In this document: piece after piece, positions 19,601 to 26,065 of the stretch
How positions within the stretch are numbered: position 1 is the stretch's first letter
Layout: the number at the start of each line of letters is the position of its first letter
Program-made: the position numbers and the translations under genes
The notes under the pieces: model-generated
Told to the model about the DNA's origin: nothing
Databases searched by the model: none
The model's input: the letters and a program-made list of their open reading frames with translations, nothing else
Source of the DNA: Korobacter sp963703075
GTDB lineage: Bacteria > Acidobacteriota > Terriglobia > Terriglobales > Acidobacteriaceae
Direction of reading: 5' to 3'
DNA: 64,000 bases
Assembly: GCA_963703075.1 (NCBI GenBank)
Contig: OY969786.1
Location: forward strand, 124,001-188,000

Positions 19601-20864
19601 TTCCGCTGCAGGGGTCGCGCTGCTTGCGGAGGTCACCCGCCAGTGCACGCACCGGGTGCTGCCCGCGCGCCGGAGACCGTCGCCCAACCGAGACCGTGAG
19701 ATGTTACTGAAAGCGTCGCGAAACTTCGAAGCGCTCACTGAAATTTATTTCCTGCAAGACGAGGCGTTGAAGTGTCTGCACGCTGTTTTTCGTTCGCTCA
19801 ATTTAGCTGAATCGGCGGGAGCCTCACCCGAACTGGCGCGGGGTTATTCGTCCCTCGGATCGCTACTGGGCTTCATGACATTGCATCGTGCCGCCGATCA
19901 CTACTTTGCCTTGGCGGATAACACTTGCGCCCAAATTGACGATGGTTCTTCGCGAGCCTGGGTCTCGCTGGCGCGTGCCGTGTATCTCGTCGGCGTGGGC
20001 CAGTGGGAGCTTGCCGCGACCCTGCTGGATCAGTCGATGCAGGCGAGCGATGGCGCAGGAGACCGGCGTCGCGGCGATGATGCGCGCATCGTCTTGACCG
20101 TGGTGCTGTTTCTGCAGGGCAACTTCGCAGAGAGTCTTGCTTTGGCGAATCGACTTTACGATTCCGCGAAAGCAAGGTTAGACATACGCATCCAGGCTGA
20201 AGCTTTGTATGGCAAGGCATGGAACCTTCTCATCCTGGATCACCGGCAGGAACTGCCTGCGTGCCTGGAGGAACTCGACATGTTGCGGTCGGCGCAAGCC
20301 AAGATCGGGGGTCGACACCAAAAGCAGGACGTCCACTCGCTATATGCGCTGTGGCACCTATCGAATGGCGATCTTCCTGCCGCCAAGCGAGCCATTGACC
20401 AGGTTCTTCAGAGCCTGAAGGGCAGCTACTTTTACAACGACATTCTCGTTCTCTCCGCGATCACCGAGGTTGGCTTGGCTTTACTTGACGCTGGAAGAAA
20501 CGACGAACAACTCATGGCACTGTTGGGATGCAACCACGAGCAGTTGCAGGCAGCATTCTTGCAGGGGTTGAAGGGCCTGCGGGGATATAGCCGGACTTTT
20601 CCGGTCGGCAAATCGATGATGTACTTGCGCCAGGGGCAATATGAAAGGCTCGCGGGTAACGAATCGAAGGCACGGCAGTGCTGGGAGAGGTCTTTGCAGG
20701 CGGCGACCGCTCTGCACATGGCCTATCACAAAGGGCTGGCGCACCTGGAATTGGCGAGTTCTCTCAGATCGGGCGAGCATCTTCGTGCTGCGCGAGACAT
20801 TTTCACCCAGCTGGGTGCGGCTCGCGAGCTTGCGCGCGTAGAGGCGGAAGCAGACAAACGTTGA
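16671..20864 (+). CDS. Soluble-adenylyl-cyclase-like protein: two cyclase domains, AAA-type ATPase, TPR region
   Basis: 1,397 residues. Cyclase homology domain C1 spans about 45-200: VDVSGFTALTERF with the first metal Asp at 52 and GDIVAFAGDSAIVMW with the second. C2 spans about 265-430 and has DDKGLTAVCAFGLPP (adenine-contacting Lys), YTTLG (Thr where sAC has its adenine Thr) and NLSAR (transition-state Asn and Arg). This complementary C1/C2 layout matches mammalian ADCY10. A P-loop ATPase follows (Walker A GEAGVGKS near 500), then a long helical TPR region to the C-terminus. It probably makes cAMP in the cytoplasm. It is the first of five same-strand genes, 24 bases before the isoprenoid synthase, and diverges from the pectin-lyase-fold gene. 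Confidence 0.85.
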   Translation: MNASSSSPPFSPPRQSLRSYLPRYQLRMILQGVPRGPEPYLEKSWGAILLVDVSGFTALTERFAAQGAAGAEELSGILNRYFGQISDIITAWGGDIVAFAGDSAIVMWPGEESETAANVVHATNAALRIQSSLDRYEPIPGVVLRQRVGIGCGRLQLMELGGVSGRWQFVVTGDPVAQASIANAKAEPGEVLVSAEGCNAAGTAFRGTLLPTGLLRVTAIEAGDPAAGTLVHPASVAETGESAATLAQYVPAIVAESVRAGQEQWIAEFRHLSMLFLNLGSGAIDGVEAVSILHQNLRCIQEVLERFEGTLYQFLMDDKGLTAVCAFGLPPLAHENDPRRAVEAGIAMREELGRRDVPTSAGIATGTAFCGVYGSEHRRQYTTLGSVINLSARLMQAAEGSILCDEATFRATRSASTLLIQPHGEIHVKGRAEAIPVFAPDVRSGAQSLEDSSIAASPRETQLMVGREAERAELADAIVAVIERGESRCIVVEGEAGVGKSCLLDHLAHELAGKRGNSEIQCCRATADSIEQSTPYHVWRDIFRGIFQLDSVIPIDQQREHVLALLAVDERLLPLAPLLNVVVPLAIPETGATTAMEGEARSANTQQLLLDILKLSAARSPLAIILEDAHWFDSSSLRLAVLAAQQIAPLLLVLSTRPLTEPRAGDFEALLALPTSRHLMLGALEQGLALEMACQRLGVSRLPPEVAQFVQQRAAGHPLFTEQLAYALRDTGLIEINDGKCQIAENSSGVSFEAAVSAMRFPSTVEGVITSRLDRMPTPQQLAAKVASILGQSFQLSVLSEVFPVEATRVQLRAYLEEMEKLDLIHLRADADAVYQFKHSVVQDVAYNSIPFAQRRQIHRSVAEWYERQFEHDLPDHYALLAHHWGRAEVVPKAIHYCSEAGNQALLNHANPEAVRFLSEALRLDERQGESKGTPKRRSEWELQLGKAYVNWSKYVEGRSHLERGLMLQRRKIPGSNSAAGVALLAEVTRQCTHRVLPARRRPSPNRDREMLLKASRNFEALTEIYFLQDEALKCLHAVFRSLNLAESAGASPELARGYSSLGSLLGFMTLHRAADHYFALADNTCAQIDDGSSRAWVSLARAVYLVGVGQWELAATLLDQSMQASDGAGDRRRGDDARIVLTVVLFLQGNFAESLALANRLYDSAKARLDIRIQAEALYGKAWNLLILDHRQELPACLEELDMLRSAQAKIGGRHQKQDVHSLYALWHLSNGDLPAAKRAIDQVLQSLKGSYFYNDILVLSAITEVGLALLDAGRNDEQLMALLGCNHEQLQAAFLQGLKGLRGYSRTFPVGKSMMYLRQGQYERLAGNESKARQCWERSLQAATALHMAYHKGLAHLELASSLRSGEHLRAARDIFTQLGAARELARVEAEADKR

Positions 20865-20888
20865 CTTCCGGGAACGCCGCTGGTAGAA

Positions 20889-21974
20889 GTGATCTCCCGA
20901 CGAGGGCTGAAGCCAGAAGCTCGTCTGTTCTTCTACGCTCGCTCCGGCCATGCTCCGTCCTTCGTTGCCATGAACAATTTGGATTTGACGTCGCGCATAT
21001 CGTCGGCCATCGAACAGCTCAGCGCGAATCTGCAGAGGCAAGCTCCGTTTCTTTCGCGTGAAGTCTCCTGCTGGATTCAAGAGATTTCGCCGGACGGCGA
21101 TGCGAGCGCCCACTTCACCCACGTGCGCATGTTTCCGACCCTACGGTTTCCTGAATGGATCGCTGAGTCGCTGGCGGGAAAGCCGGATCCAGAGTTTCAG
21201 CAGGGCATCCTGCATTCTTCGATTCACGGCTACTACTACATCCGGTTGATCGATGACGTCATGGATGGGGACCGGAACCATGCACTCGAAGTAAAGATCC
21301 TTTCGGCTGCAGGCTGGTTCTGTAGCCAATTCCAAATGTTTTATCAGGATTATTTTCCGCCCGAACATGAATTCTGGCGATGTTTTCGGGAGCGGTGGAT
21401 AGCGGGAGCCGAGAGCGCGGCCCATGACGCCAGCTTGCGTTCCGTAGGTTGGTCCGAGTTCGAACGGGTTGCGTCGCGCAAGTTTTCTGCTGCGGGAATA
21501 CCGGTCGCTGCGGCTTGCCACTACTATGGACAACCGAAACCGATTGCTTCCTGGTTGGAGGTAGTCGATGAGCTTGGTCGTTGGTCGCAGATGGTCGACG
21601 ATCTGCTCGACTGGCATTTCGATCGCCGCGATCAACGCGCGACCTATTTTCTCTGCGAAGGGGAACGGCGCAAACGGCAGGGAGAATCCCTGGAGAGTTG
21701 GATTGCACGAGAGGGGTGCGCGTGGGCATTCGAACTGCTCGAACAATGGATGCGCGCGATGCAATCGAAGGCAGCCGAACTCGGCAGCCAGGGAATGCAA
21801 GTGTACCTGTACCAAAAGGAAGCGTGGCTGCAGTCGCAGAAGACGGTGATGCTGGCTGGATTCGCGGCGATTTCAGGATTGGCCGACATTCTCGAAGGTG
21901 CTCCATGGGAGACTGCGTCCGGAATGTCAGAAGAGTGCGACGCTCCGCCGGATGTTGCGGGGAGATGTGTTTAA
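20889..21974 (+). CDS. Class I isoprenoid synthase-fold enzyme (prenyl/terpene synthase candidate)
   Basis: 361 residues from GTG 20889 (ATG at 20970 is a possible shorter start; neither has a clear ribosome binding site). An all-alpha protein with two aspartate-rich motifs: IDDVMDGD (DDxxD at 122-126) and MVDDLLDWHFD (DDxxD at 237-241), the Mg-diphosphate clamps of trans-prenyltransferases and class I terpene synthases. The 115-residue spacing is normal for the fold, but the surrounding sequence is unlike housekeeping FPP/GGPP synthases. It would couple prenyl diphosphates or cyclise or transfer one. It sits between the cyclase-like gene and the small peptide gene (33-base gap). Whether it makes a free prenyl diphosphate or modifies the peptide is open. 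Confidence 0.72.
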   Translation: MISRRGLKPEARLFFYARSGHAPSFVAMNNLDLTSRISSAIEQLSANLQRQAPFLSREVSCWIQEISPDGDASAHFTHVRMFPTLRFPEWIAESLAGKPDPEFQQGILHSSIHGYYYIRLIDDVMDGDRNHALEVKILSAAGWFCSQFQMFYQDYFPPEHEFWRCFRERWIAGAESAAHDASLRSVGWSEFERVASRKFSAAGIPVAAACHYYGQPKPIASWLEVVDELGRWSQMVDDLLDWHFDRRDQRATYFLCEGERRKRQGESLESWIAREGCAWAFELLEQWMRAMQSKAAELGSQGMQVYLYQKEAWLQSQKTVMLAGFAAISGLADILEGAPWETASGMSEECDAPPDVAGRCV

Positions 21975-22007
21975 CACCTTGAGACAGAACATTAAGGAGA
22001 GAACAAA

Positions 22008-22217
22008 ATGGAGAACATTACCTTTGCGGCGCTCGTCAAACAGGCCTTGGCACAACCAGCGTTTTTCGATGGATTGAAGGCAAACCCAGTGCAAACTCTT
22101 CGCGGTGCCGGCATGAAGCCAACGCCGGCGGTATTGGCTGCGCTGAAACTGATTGACTACGACGCGATCAAGAACCTCGCAATTGCTTGCGATCCCATTA
22201 CCGGCCCTCTCTGCTAG
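22008..22217 (+). CDS. RiPP-precursor-like peptide with C-terminal two-cysteine core
   Basis: 69 residues, with a strong AAGGAG site 9 bases before the ATG. Residues 1-58 look like a helical leader of the nif11/Franean1_4349 kind (AFFDGLKANPVQTLRGAGM, then TPAVLAALKLID). The last 9 residues, CDPITGPLC, carry the only cysteines (61 and 69), and the final residue is Cys. The leader-plus-short-Cys-core layout, the strong translation signal and the position between biosynthetic enzymes suggest a ribosomally made, modified peptide. A hairpin just after the stop could raise its expression over the downstream genes. Alternatives: a small regulatory or carrier protein. No maturation protease or YcaO gene is in the window. 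Confidence 0.65.
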   Translation: MENITFAALVKQALAQPAFFDGLKANPVQTLRGAGMKPTPAVLAALKLIDYDAIKNLAIACDPITGPLC

Positions 22218-22245
22218 GAGTGCGCGAGCATTTCCCATGCAATTT

Positions 22246-22261
22246 GCGCGATAATTCGCGC
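22246..22261 (+). promoter_or_regulatory. Hairpin after the precursor peptide (partial terminator/attenuator candidate)
   Basis: GCGCGA (22246-22251), loop TAAT, TCGCGC (22256-22261), followed by TGTTTTG. It lies 29 bases past the peptide stop inside the 129-base gap. The short stem and broken T tract suggest partial termination or RNA-end protection. Confidence 0.45.
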
Positions 22262-22335
22262 TGTTTTGAGGTGGCTGGTTGATGGCAGTGCCTGCGCGCA
22301 CGGAGCAATGCTCCTGCTTCGGCGTGCTGCTTGAT

Positions 22336-22341
22336 GGAGGA
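22336..22341 (+). promoter_or_regulatory. Ribosome binding site fixing a TTG start
   Basis: GGAGGA ends five bases before TTG 22347. The next in-frame ATG (22359) would be 17 bases away, so TTG is preferred. Confidence 0.65.
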
Positions 22342-22346
22342 TTTCC

Positions 22347-23042
22347 TTGCCGTACAGCATGGTCCAAATTTCCGGCGTACCGGTCTGGCTGGGAATCATT
22401 AACATCGTTGGCGATTTGCTTTGGCTGCTCGCCTACATCCTGATTATTCGCAAGGGATTCAAGGACCAGACCTACGGCATACCCATGCTCTGCGTTGCTT
22501 TGAACTTCACCTGGGAGTTCATCTACGCAGTGCAATTTCCTTTTCCGAATAAACTCATCGAAGGGATTCGCTGGGCATGGCTGGTCACCGATGCAGTGAT
22601 TGTTTACCAGTTGTTTCGCTATGGCCGCGCCAACCAGGTTATTCCCCTGATCAAACAATATTTCTTTCCGCTGTGCATCGCGATGTTTGCGTCGACCTAC
22701 ATTGCACAGATGACATTTCACTACAGCTTCAAAGACAGGTATGGCGTGGAAGACGCCTACATGATTAACCTGGTCATGAGCTTGCTGTTTATTTTCATGT
22801 TCTTCAGCCGTTCGGGCATGAACGGAATTTCGCTCGGCGCCGCATGGGCGAAAATGTTGGGAACCGGAATACTTTCCCTGGGCAGTTGCTTCATGATTAA
22901 AGACTGGTTGAAGTCCAGTTTCATGGTCTACCTGTTTGCGACCATCTTTGTTCTGGATGTGACCTACATTATTCTGATTTACATGGCGCAGAACTCGGAG
23001 AGCGGCAGCCCGGAAAAGCACGGTCCGCTGGTCACCGCCTGA
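22347..23042 (+). CDS. Integral membrane protein resembling Pyr4/PaxB-type terpene cyclases
   Basis: 231 residues, about seven hydrophobic segments and a short hydrophilic tail. Fungal meroterpenoid cyclases of the Pyr4/PaxB family, and related bacterial proteins, are similar in size and topology. They use an acidic residue in a Trp-Glu-x-x-Tyr motif plus an Asp in the last helix. Here NFTWEFIY places Glu57 and FVLDVTYIILIY places Asp204, the matching positions. Such enzymes protonate and cyclise a prenyl chain attached to a head group within the membrane. The neighbours (isoprenoid synthase, small Cys peptide, oxygenase) suit that reading. The assignment rests on motif and topology only, so an unrelated 7-helix protein remains possible. 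Confidence 0.55.
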   Translation: MPYSMVQISGVPVWLGIINIVGDLLWLLAYILIIRKGFKDQTYGIPMLCVALNFTWEFIYAVQFPFPNKLIEGIRWAWLVTDAVIVYQLFRYGRANQVIPLIKQYFFPLCIAMFASTYIAQMTFHYSFKDRYGVEDAYMINLVMSLLFIFMFFSRSGMNGISLGAAWAKMLGTGILSLGSCFMIKDWLKSSFMVYLFATIFVLDVTYIILIYMAQNSESGSPEKHGPLVTA

Positions 23043-23057
23043 GTGGGGCCTTAGAAC

Positions 23058-23690
23058 ATGGCGCTCGCACGAAAAACTCTTCCCATCTTTCCCTTTCAAC
23101 TCGGGGGCGTTGTGGTACGCGAGCGGCCTTATCCTCACTTTGAAGCATCCGACTTCCTGGCAACCGACGTGGCGGAAGGCATGCTCAAGTGGTTCGAGCA
23201 AAAAGCGCAGTGGCAGCTGCGAAAGCTCGATGGTTACACGGGTTATGCCGACCTCAGCTTGCAATACGAAAATCTGCCGCCTCCGCTTGATGCCTTGTCG
23301 GCTCCAGAGACGCTTGCTCAACTCAGAATCGCGATGGGGAATCTTTTCTCGATCGAAAGGGAAGGGTTTGTAAGAGTCACCGCCCACCGTTTGCTGGCAG
23401 GAGGCTCTTTGAAACCACACTGCGACCTGGCGCCGATTCGCTTTACCCATCGACTGATCATTCACTTGAACCGGGGTTGGACGCGCGCGAACGGCGGGCT
23501 TTTGTGTGTCTTCGACGGAGACCCATCGAGAAAGAAACAGGCAAACGAAAAGCAGTTTCTGCCGGCACACCGGAGTGCGTTCGCCTTCGAAATCTCAGCA
23601 CGGTCGTTCCATGCGGTCACACCGATCCTCGCGGGAGAACGCTATACTTTGTCGTACACGTTCTATCCGCCGAGTGGTTCCAATGCGTGA
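23058..23690 (+). CDS. 2-oxoglutarate/Fe(II)-dependent oxygenase-like protein
   Basis: 210 residues, 15 bases after the membrane gene. Double-stranded beta-helix signature: HCD (His121, Asp123) in KPHCDLAPIRFTHRLIIHLN, distal His185 in ARSFHAVTPI, and Arg195 in GERYTLSYTFY as the 2-oxoglutarate anchor. This is the HxD...H...R set of prolyl-4-hydroxylase/aspartyl-hydroxylase-like enzymes. Likely hydroxylates or otherwise oxidises a peptide or terpenoid. It is the last gene of the run and converges with the kinase gene (stops 10 bases apart), which marks the end of the cluster. Confidence 0.75.
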   Translation: MALARKTLPIFPFQLGGVVVRERPYPHFEASDFLATDVAEGMLKWFEQKAQWQLRKLDGYTGYADLSLQYENLPPPLDALSAPETLAQLRIAMGNLFSIEREGFVRVTAHRLLAGGSLKPHCDLAPIRFTHRLIIHLNRGWTRANGGLLCVFDGDPSRKKQANEKQFLPAHRSAFAFEISARSFHAVTPILAGERYTLSYTFYPPSGSNA

Positions 23691-23700
23691 CCGTAAATGG

Positions 23701-25980
23701 CTACGACGCTAATCCCATCGCGTCCATGATTGCTGTGACCCGCGGATCGTTGCGCACGCATGCGAATACCGGGCGCACCTTCAACCAGATCAGGTCCGTT
23801 GCCCGCACCGCCTGCGCTCGTTGCAACTCTACGATGGCGTCGTCCCTGCGATTCAATCCAAGCAGCACTTGCGCAAGCAACATTGGCGACACGTATTGGT
23901 CCTGCGCTTTTTCGCGCAGTCGCTGTAACACTCGCTCTGCCGCTTCTGTGTCTCCGCCAATCGCGCTGGCGCGCGCCAGCGCTGCCTCGATCTCGCAGCT
24001 TCCCGGCGTGAGTTCCAAGGCTCGCGTGAGCGATTGGATCGCCGGAGAATATTGTCCTTCCTGTTCGTAGGCTTGTCCGAGAAAGTAGTGCGCCAAAGCG
24101 AAGTTCGGATCCATTTCCAGCGCTCTCTGGTACTCGCGAATGGCAGTGGAGGAATCGCCCTCGAAGTAAGCGAGCAGCCCCAGAGTGGCCAGGACCGCTA
24201 ACGAGAGTGGATTGTTCGCGAGCGCCAGTTCGATCTGCTCTCGTCCTTCGGCAAAACGCCCGAGCGGCAAAAGATGGTGAGCCGCGTACCAGTGGTGCGC
24301 GGTTCCGTACTGCGGATTGATCCCGATCGCCTGCAGGAAAAGTTCTTCGGCTGCCGCCCAATTCCACTGGTACACAGCCTCGATACATCCCAGGCTGGTC
24401 ATCGCTTCCGGCATCTTCGGATCGATGGCGAGCGCTTCTCGGGCGTACTCAAGCGCTCCAGGGAAGACCTCTTGCGGATTATGGGTACCGTGAATACCGC
24501 GGACGATATAGCAATCCGCAAGACCCGCCAAGGCGAGGGCGAAGCGGCGATCCTTATGGAGCGCCTGTTGAAAGTTTTCAATTGCCTTGCTGATATCGGC
24601 GGGCCCTCGACGGTTCCAGAAGTAGCGTCCCTTTAAGTAGAGGTTGTAGGCTTCGAGGTCTTCCGTGGGAGGCGCGACCAGCGACTTCTCGCTTTCCAAT
24701 CCCAACTTAACGCGGAGCTGATCGACGATGGCGCGGGCAATTTCCTCCTGGATGTCGAACACGTCCCGCATCTCCCGCTTATAGCTCTCCGACCACAAGT
24801 GGTAGCCGTTCTCCGCGTCGAGCAGCTTGGCGTTCACCCGCAGCTGAGTGCCGGATTTCCGCAAGCTGCCCTCGAGCACGCTGGTCACCCCAAGCTTCTT
24901 TCCGACTTGGCGAATGTCCACATCCCCACCGCGAAAGCGGAATGCAGAGGTCCAGGCGGCGACCTTGAGACCTTCCAGCTTTCCCAGCGCTCCGATCAGC
25001 TCTTCCGCCAGACCATCACAGAAGTATTCGTTTTCCGGATCGGCGCTGAGGTTGGCGAACGGCAGGACCGCGAGGGAGGGTCGGGCCCCGGGAGGCGGCG
25101 CGACCATGCTGCCGGAGATCGATGCCGCCGCGGAGCCCACACTCTTCAGCGCTTTGAGCAGCTCTCCGCCGTCGGCATAGCGATCCTTGGCATCCTTCTC
25201 CAGCATTTTGTTGAGCACGGCATCCAGGCCGCTCACCAGTTGCTGCTGAGCGATGGCGGTTTCCATGGAGTCCATCATGATGGCGCAGGCGGTTTCAAAA
25301 GGAGACTTCTTGCGAAACGGATGGGTACCGCGCAGCATTTCACAAAGCACGACCCCAAGAGCGAAAATGTCACTGCTGGCGGTCACGGTTTCGCCGCGGA
25401 CTTGCTCGGGAGACATGTAATCCAAGGTGCCGGCGATGCGACCATCGAGCGTGATCAGGTTGGGATCGGCGTCGAGCGTGGCTGCATCGGGCGAAGCCAG
25501 GACGGCGCGTATCGATTGCTTCGCCAAACCGAAATCCAGGATCTTGGCTCGATTTTCGTCAGTCAGAAAAAGGTTTTCCGGCTTGATATCGCGATGTACC
25601 AGTCCCTTCGCATGCGCGGCCTTCAACCCGTCAGCAACCTGCGTGATCAACTCCAGGATGACTTCCGGCGCGAGTTTCCGTTTTGCGATCACCTCACGGA
25701 AAGTCTCGCCCACCAATAGCTCTTCTACGAGGTAAGGCCGCCCCTCGTGCTCGCCGAGCTCATATACGGTGCAAATGTTCGGATGGTTGAGCGCGGAGAG
25801 GGAACGCGCCTCCCGCTGCAGTCTCTTCACAGCGTCATCCAAGTCCTCCTGCGTATCGGTGAGGAACTTGATGGCGACCTTGCGGTCGAGGGTAACGTCC
25901 TGTGCCTCGTAGACCACGCCCATGCCTCCCCGGCCCAGAGGCCTGAGGATTTGATAATGGGAGATGGTTTCGCCGTTCAT
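23701..25980 (-). CDS. Ser/Thr protein kinase with TolB_N-like and TPR domains
   Basis: 759 residues. Kinase domain about 1-275 with GRGGMGVVYEA, VAIKF, HRDIKPENLFL, ILDFGLAK and YMSPEQ, so catalytically complete. Next comes a TolB N-terminal/FlgO-like domain beginning SLAVLPFANLSADPENEYF (about 310-440), then TPR units to the end (for example ALEYAREALAIDPKMPEA). Unlike many bacterial kinases of this plan, I see no transmembrane segment between kinase and sensor part, so it is probably cytoplasmic. It follows the histidine kinase gene by 85 bases on the same strand. The damaged gene at 38699-41074 is a paralogue of similar plan with a membrane helix. Confidence 0.92.
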   Translation of the reverse strand: MNGETISHYQILRPLGRGGMGVVYEAQDVTLDRKVAIKFLTDTQEDLDDAVKRLQREARSLSALNHPNICTVYELGEHEGRPYLVEELLVGETFREVIAKRKLAPEVILELITQVADGLKAAHAKGLVHRDIKPENLFLTDENRAKILDFGLAKQSIRAVLASPDAATLDADPNLITLDGRIAGTLDYMSPEQVRGETVTASSDIFALGVVLCEMLRGTHPFRKKSPFETACAIMMDSMETAIAQQQLVSGLDAVLNKMLEKDAKDRYADGGELLKALKSVGSAAASISGSMVAPPPGARPSLAVLPFANLSADPENEYFCDGLAEELIGALGKLEGLKVAAWTSAFRFRGGDVDIRQVGKKLGVTSVLEGSLRKSGTQLRVNAKLLDAENGYHLWSESYKREMRDVFDIQEEIARAIVDQLRVKLGLESEKSLVAPPTEDLEAYNLYLKGRYFWNRRGPADISKAIENFQQALHKDRRFALALAGLADCYIVRGIHGTHNPQEVFPGALEYAREALAIDPKMPEAMTSLGCIEAVYQWNWAAAEELFLQAIGINPQYGTAHHWYAAHHLLPLGRFAEGREQIELALANNPLSLAVLATLGLLAYFEGDSSTAIREYQRALEMDPNFALAHYFLGQAYEQEGQYSPAIQSLTRALELTPGSCEIEAALARASAIGGDTEAAERVLQRLREKAQDQYVSPMLLAQVLLGLNRRDDAIVELQRAQAVRATDLIWLKVRPVFACVRNDPRVTAIMDAMGLAS

Positions 25981-26065
25981 GTCGATTGAGCGTAGAGTTT
26001 AGCAGCCCGCAGGGCAGAAATGCTTCTGGTCGACGATCGGCACGTTGCCGCAGACCCGCAGACCT

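Noticed and set aside
21927..23570. 547-residue minus-strand frame across the terpenoid-peptide genes
   Set aside because: Would cover four plus-strand genes with clear motifs and ribosome binding sites; its own sequence is rich in Gln, Asn and His with no domain.
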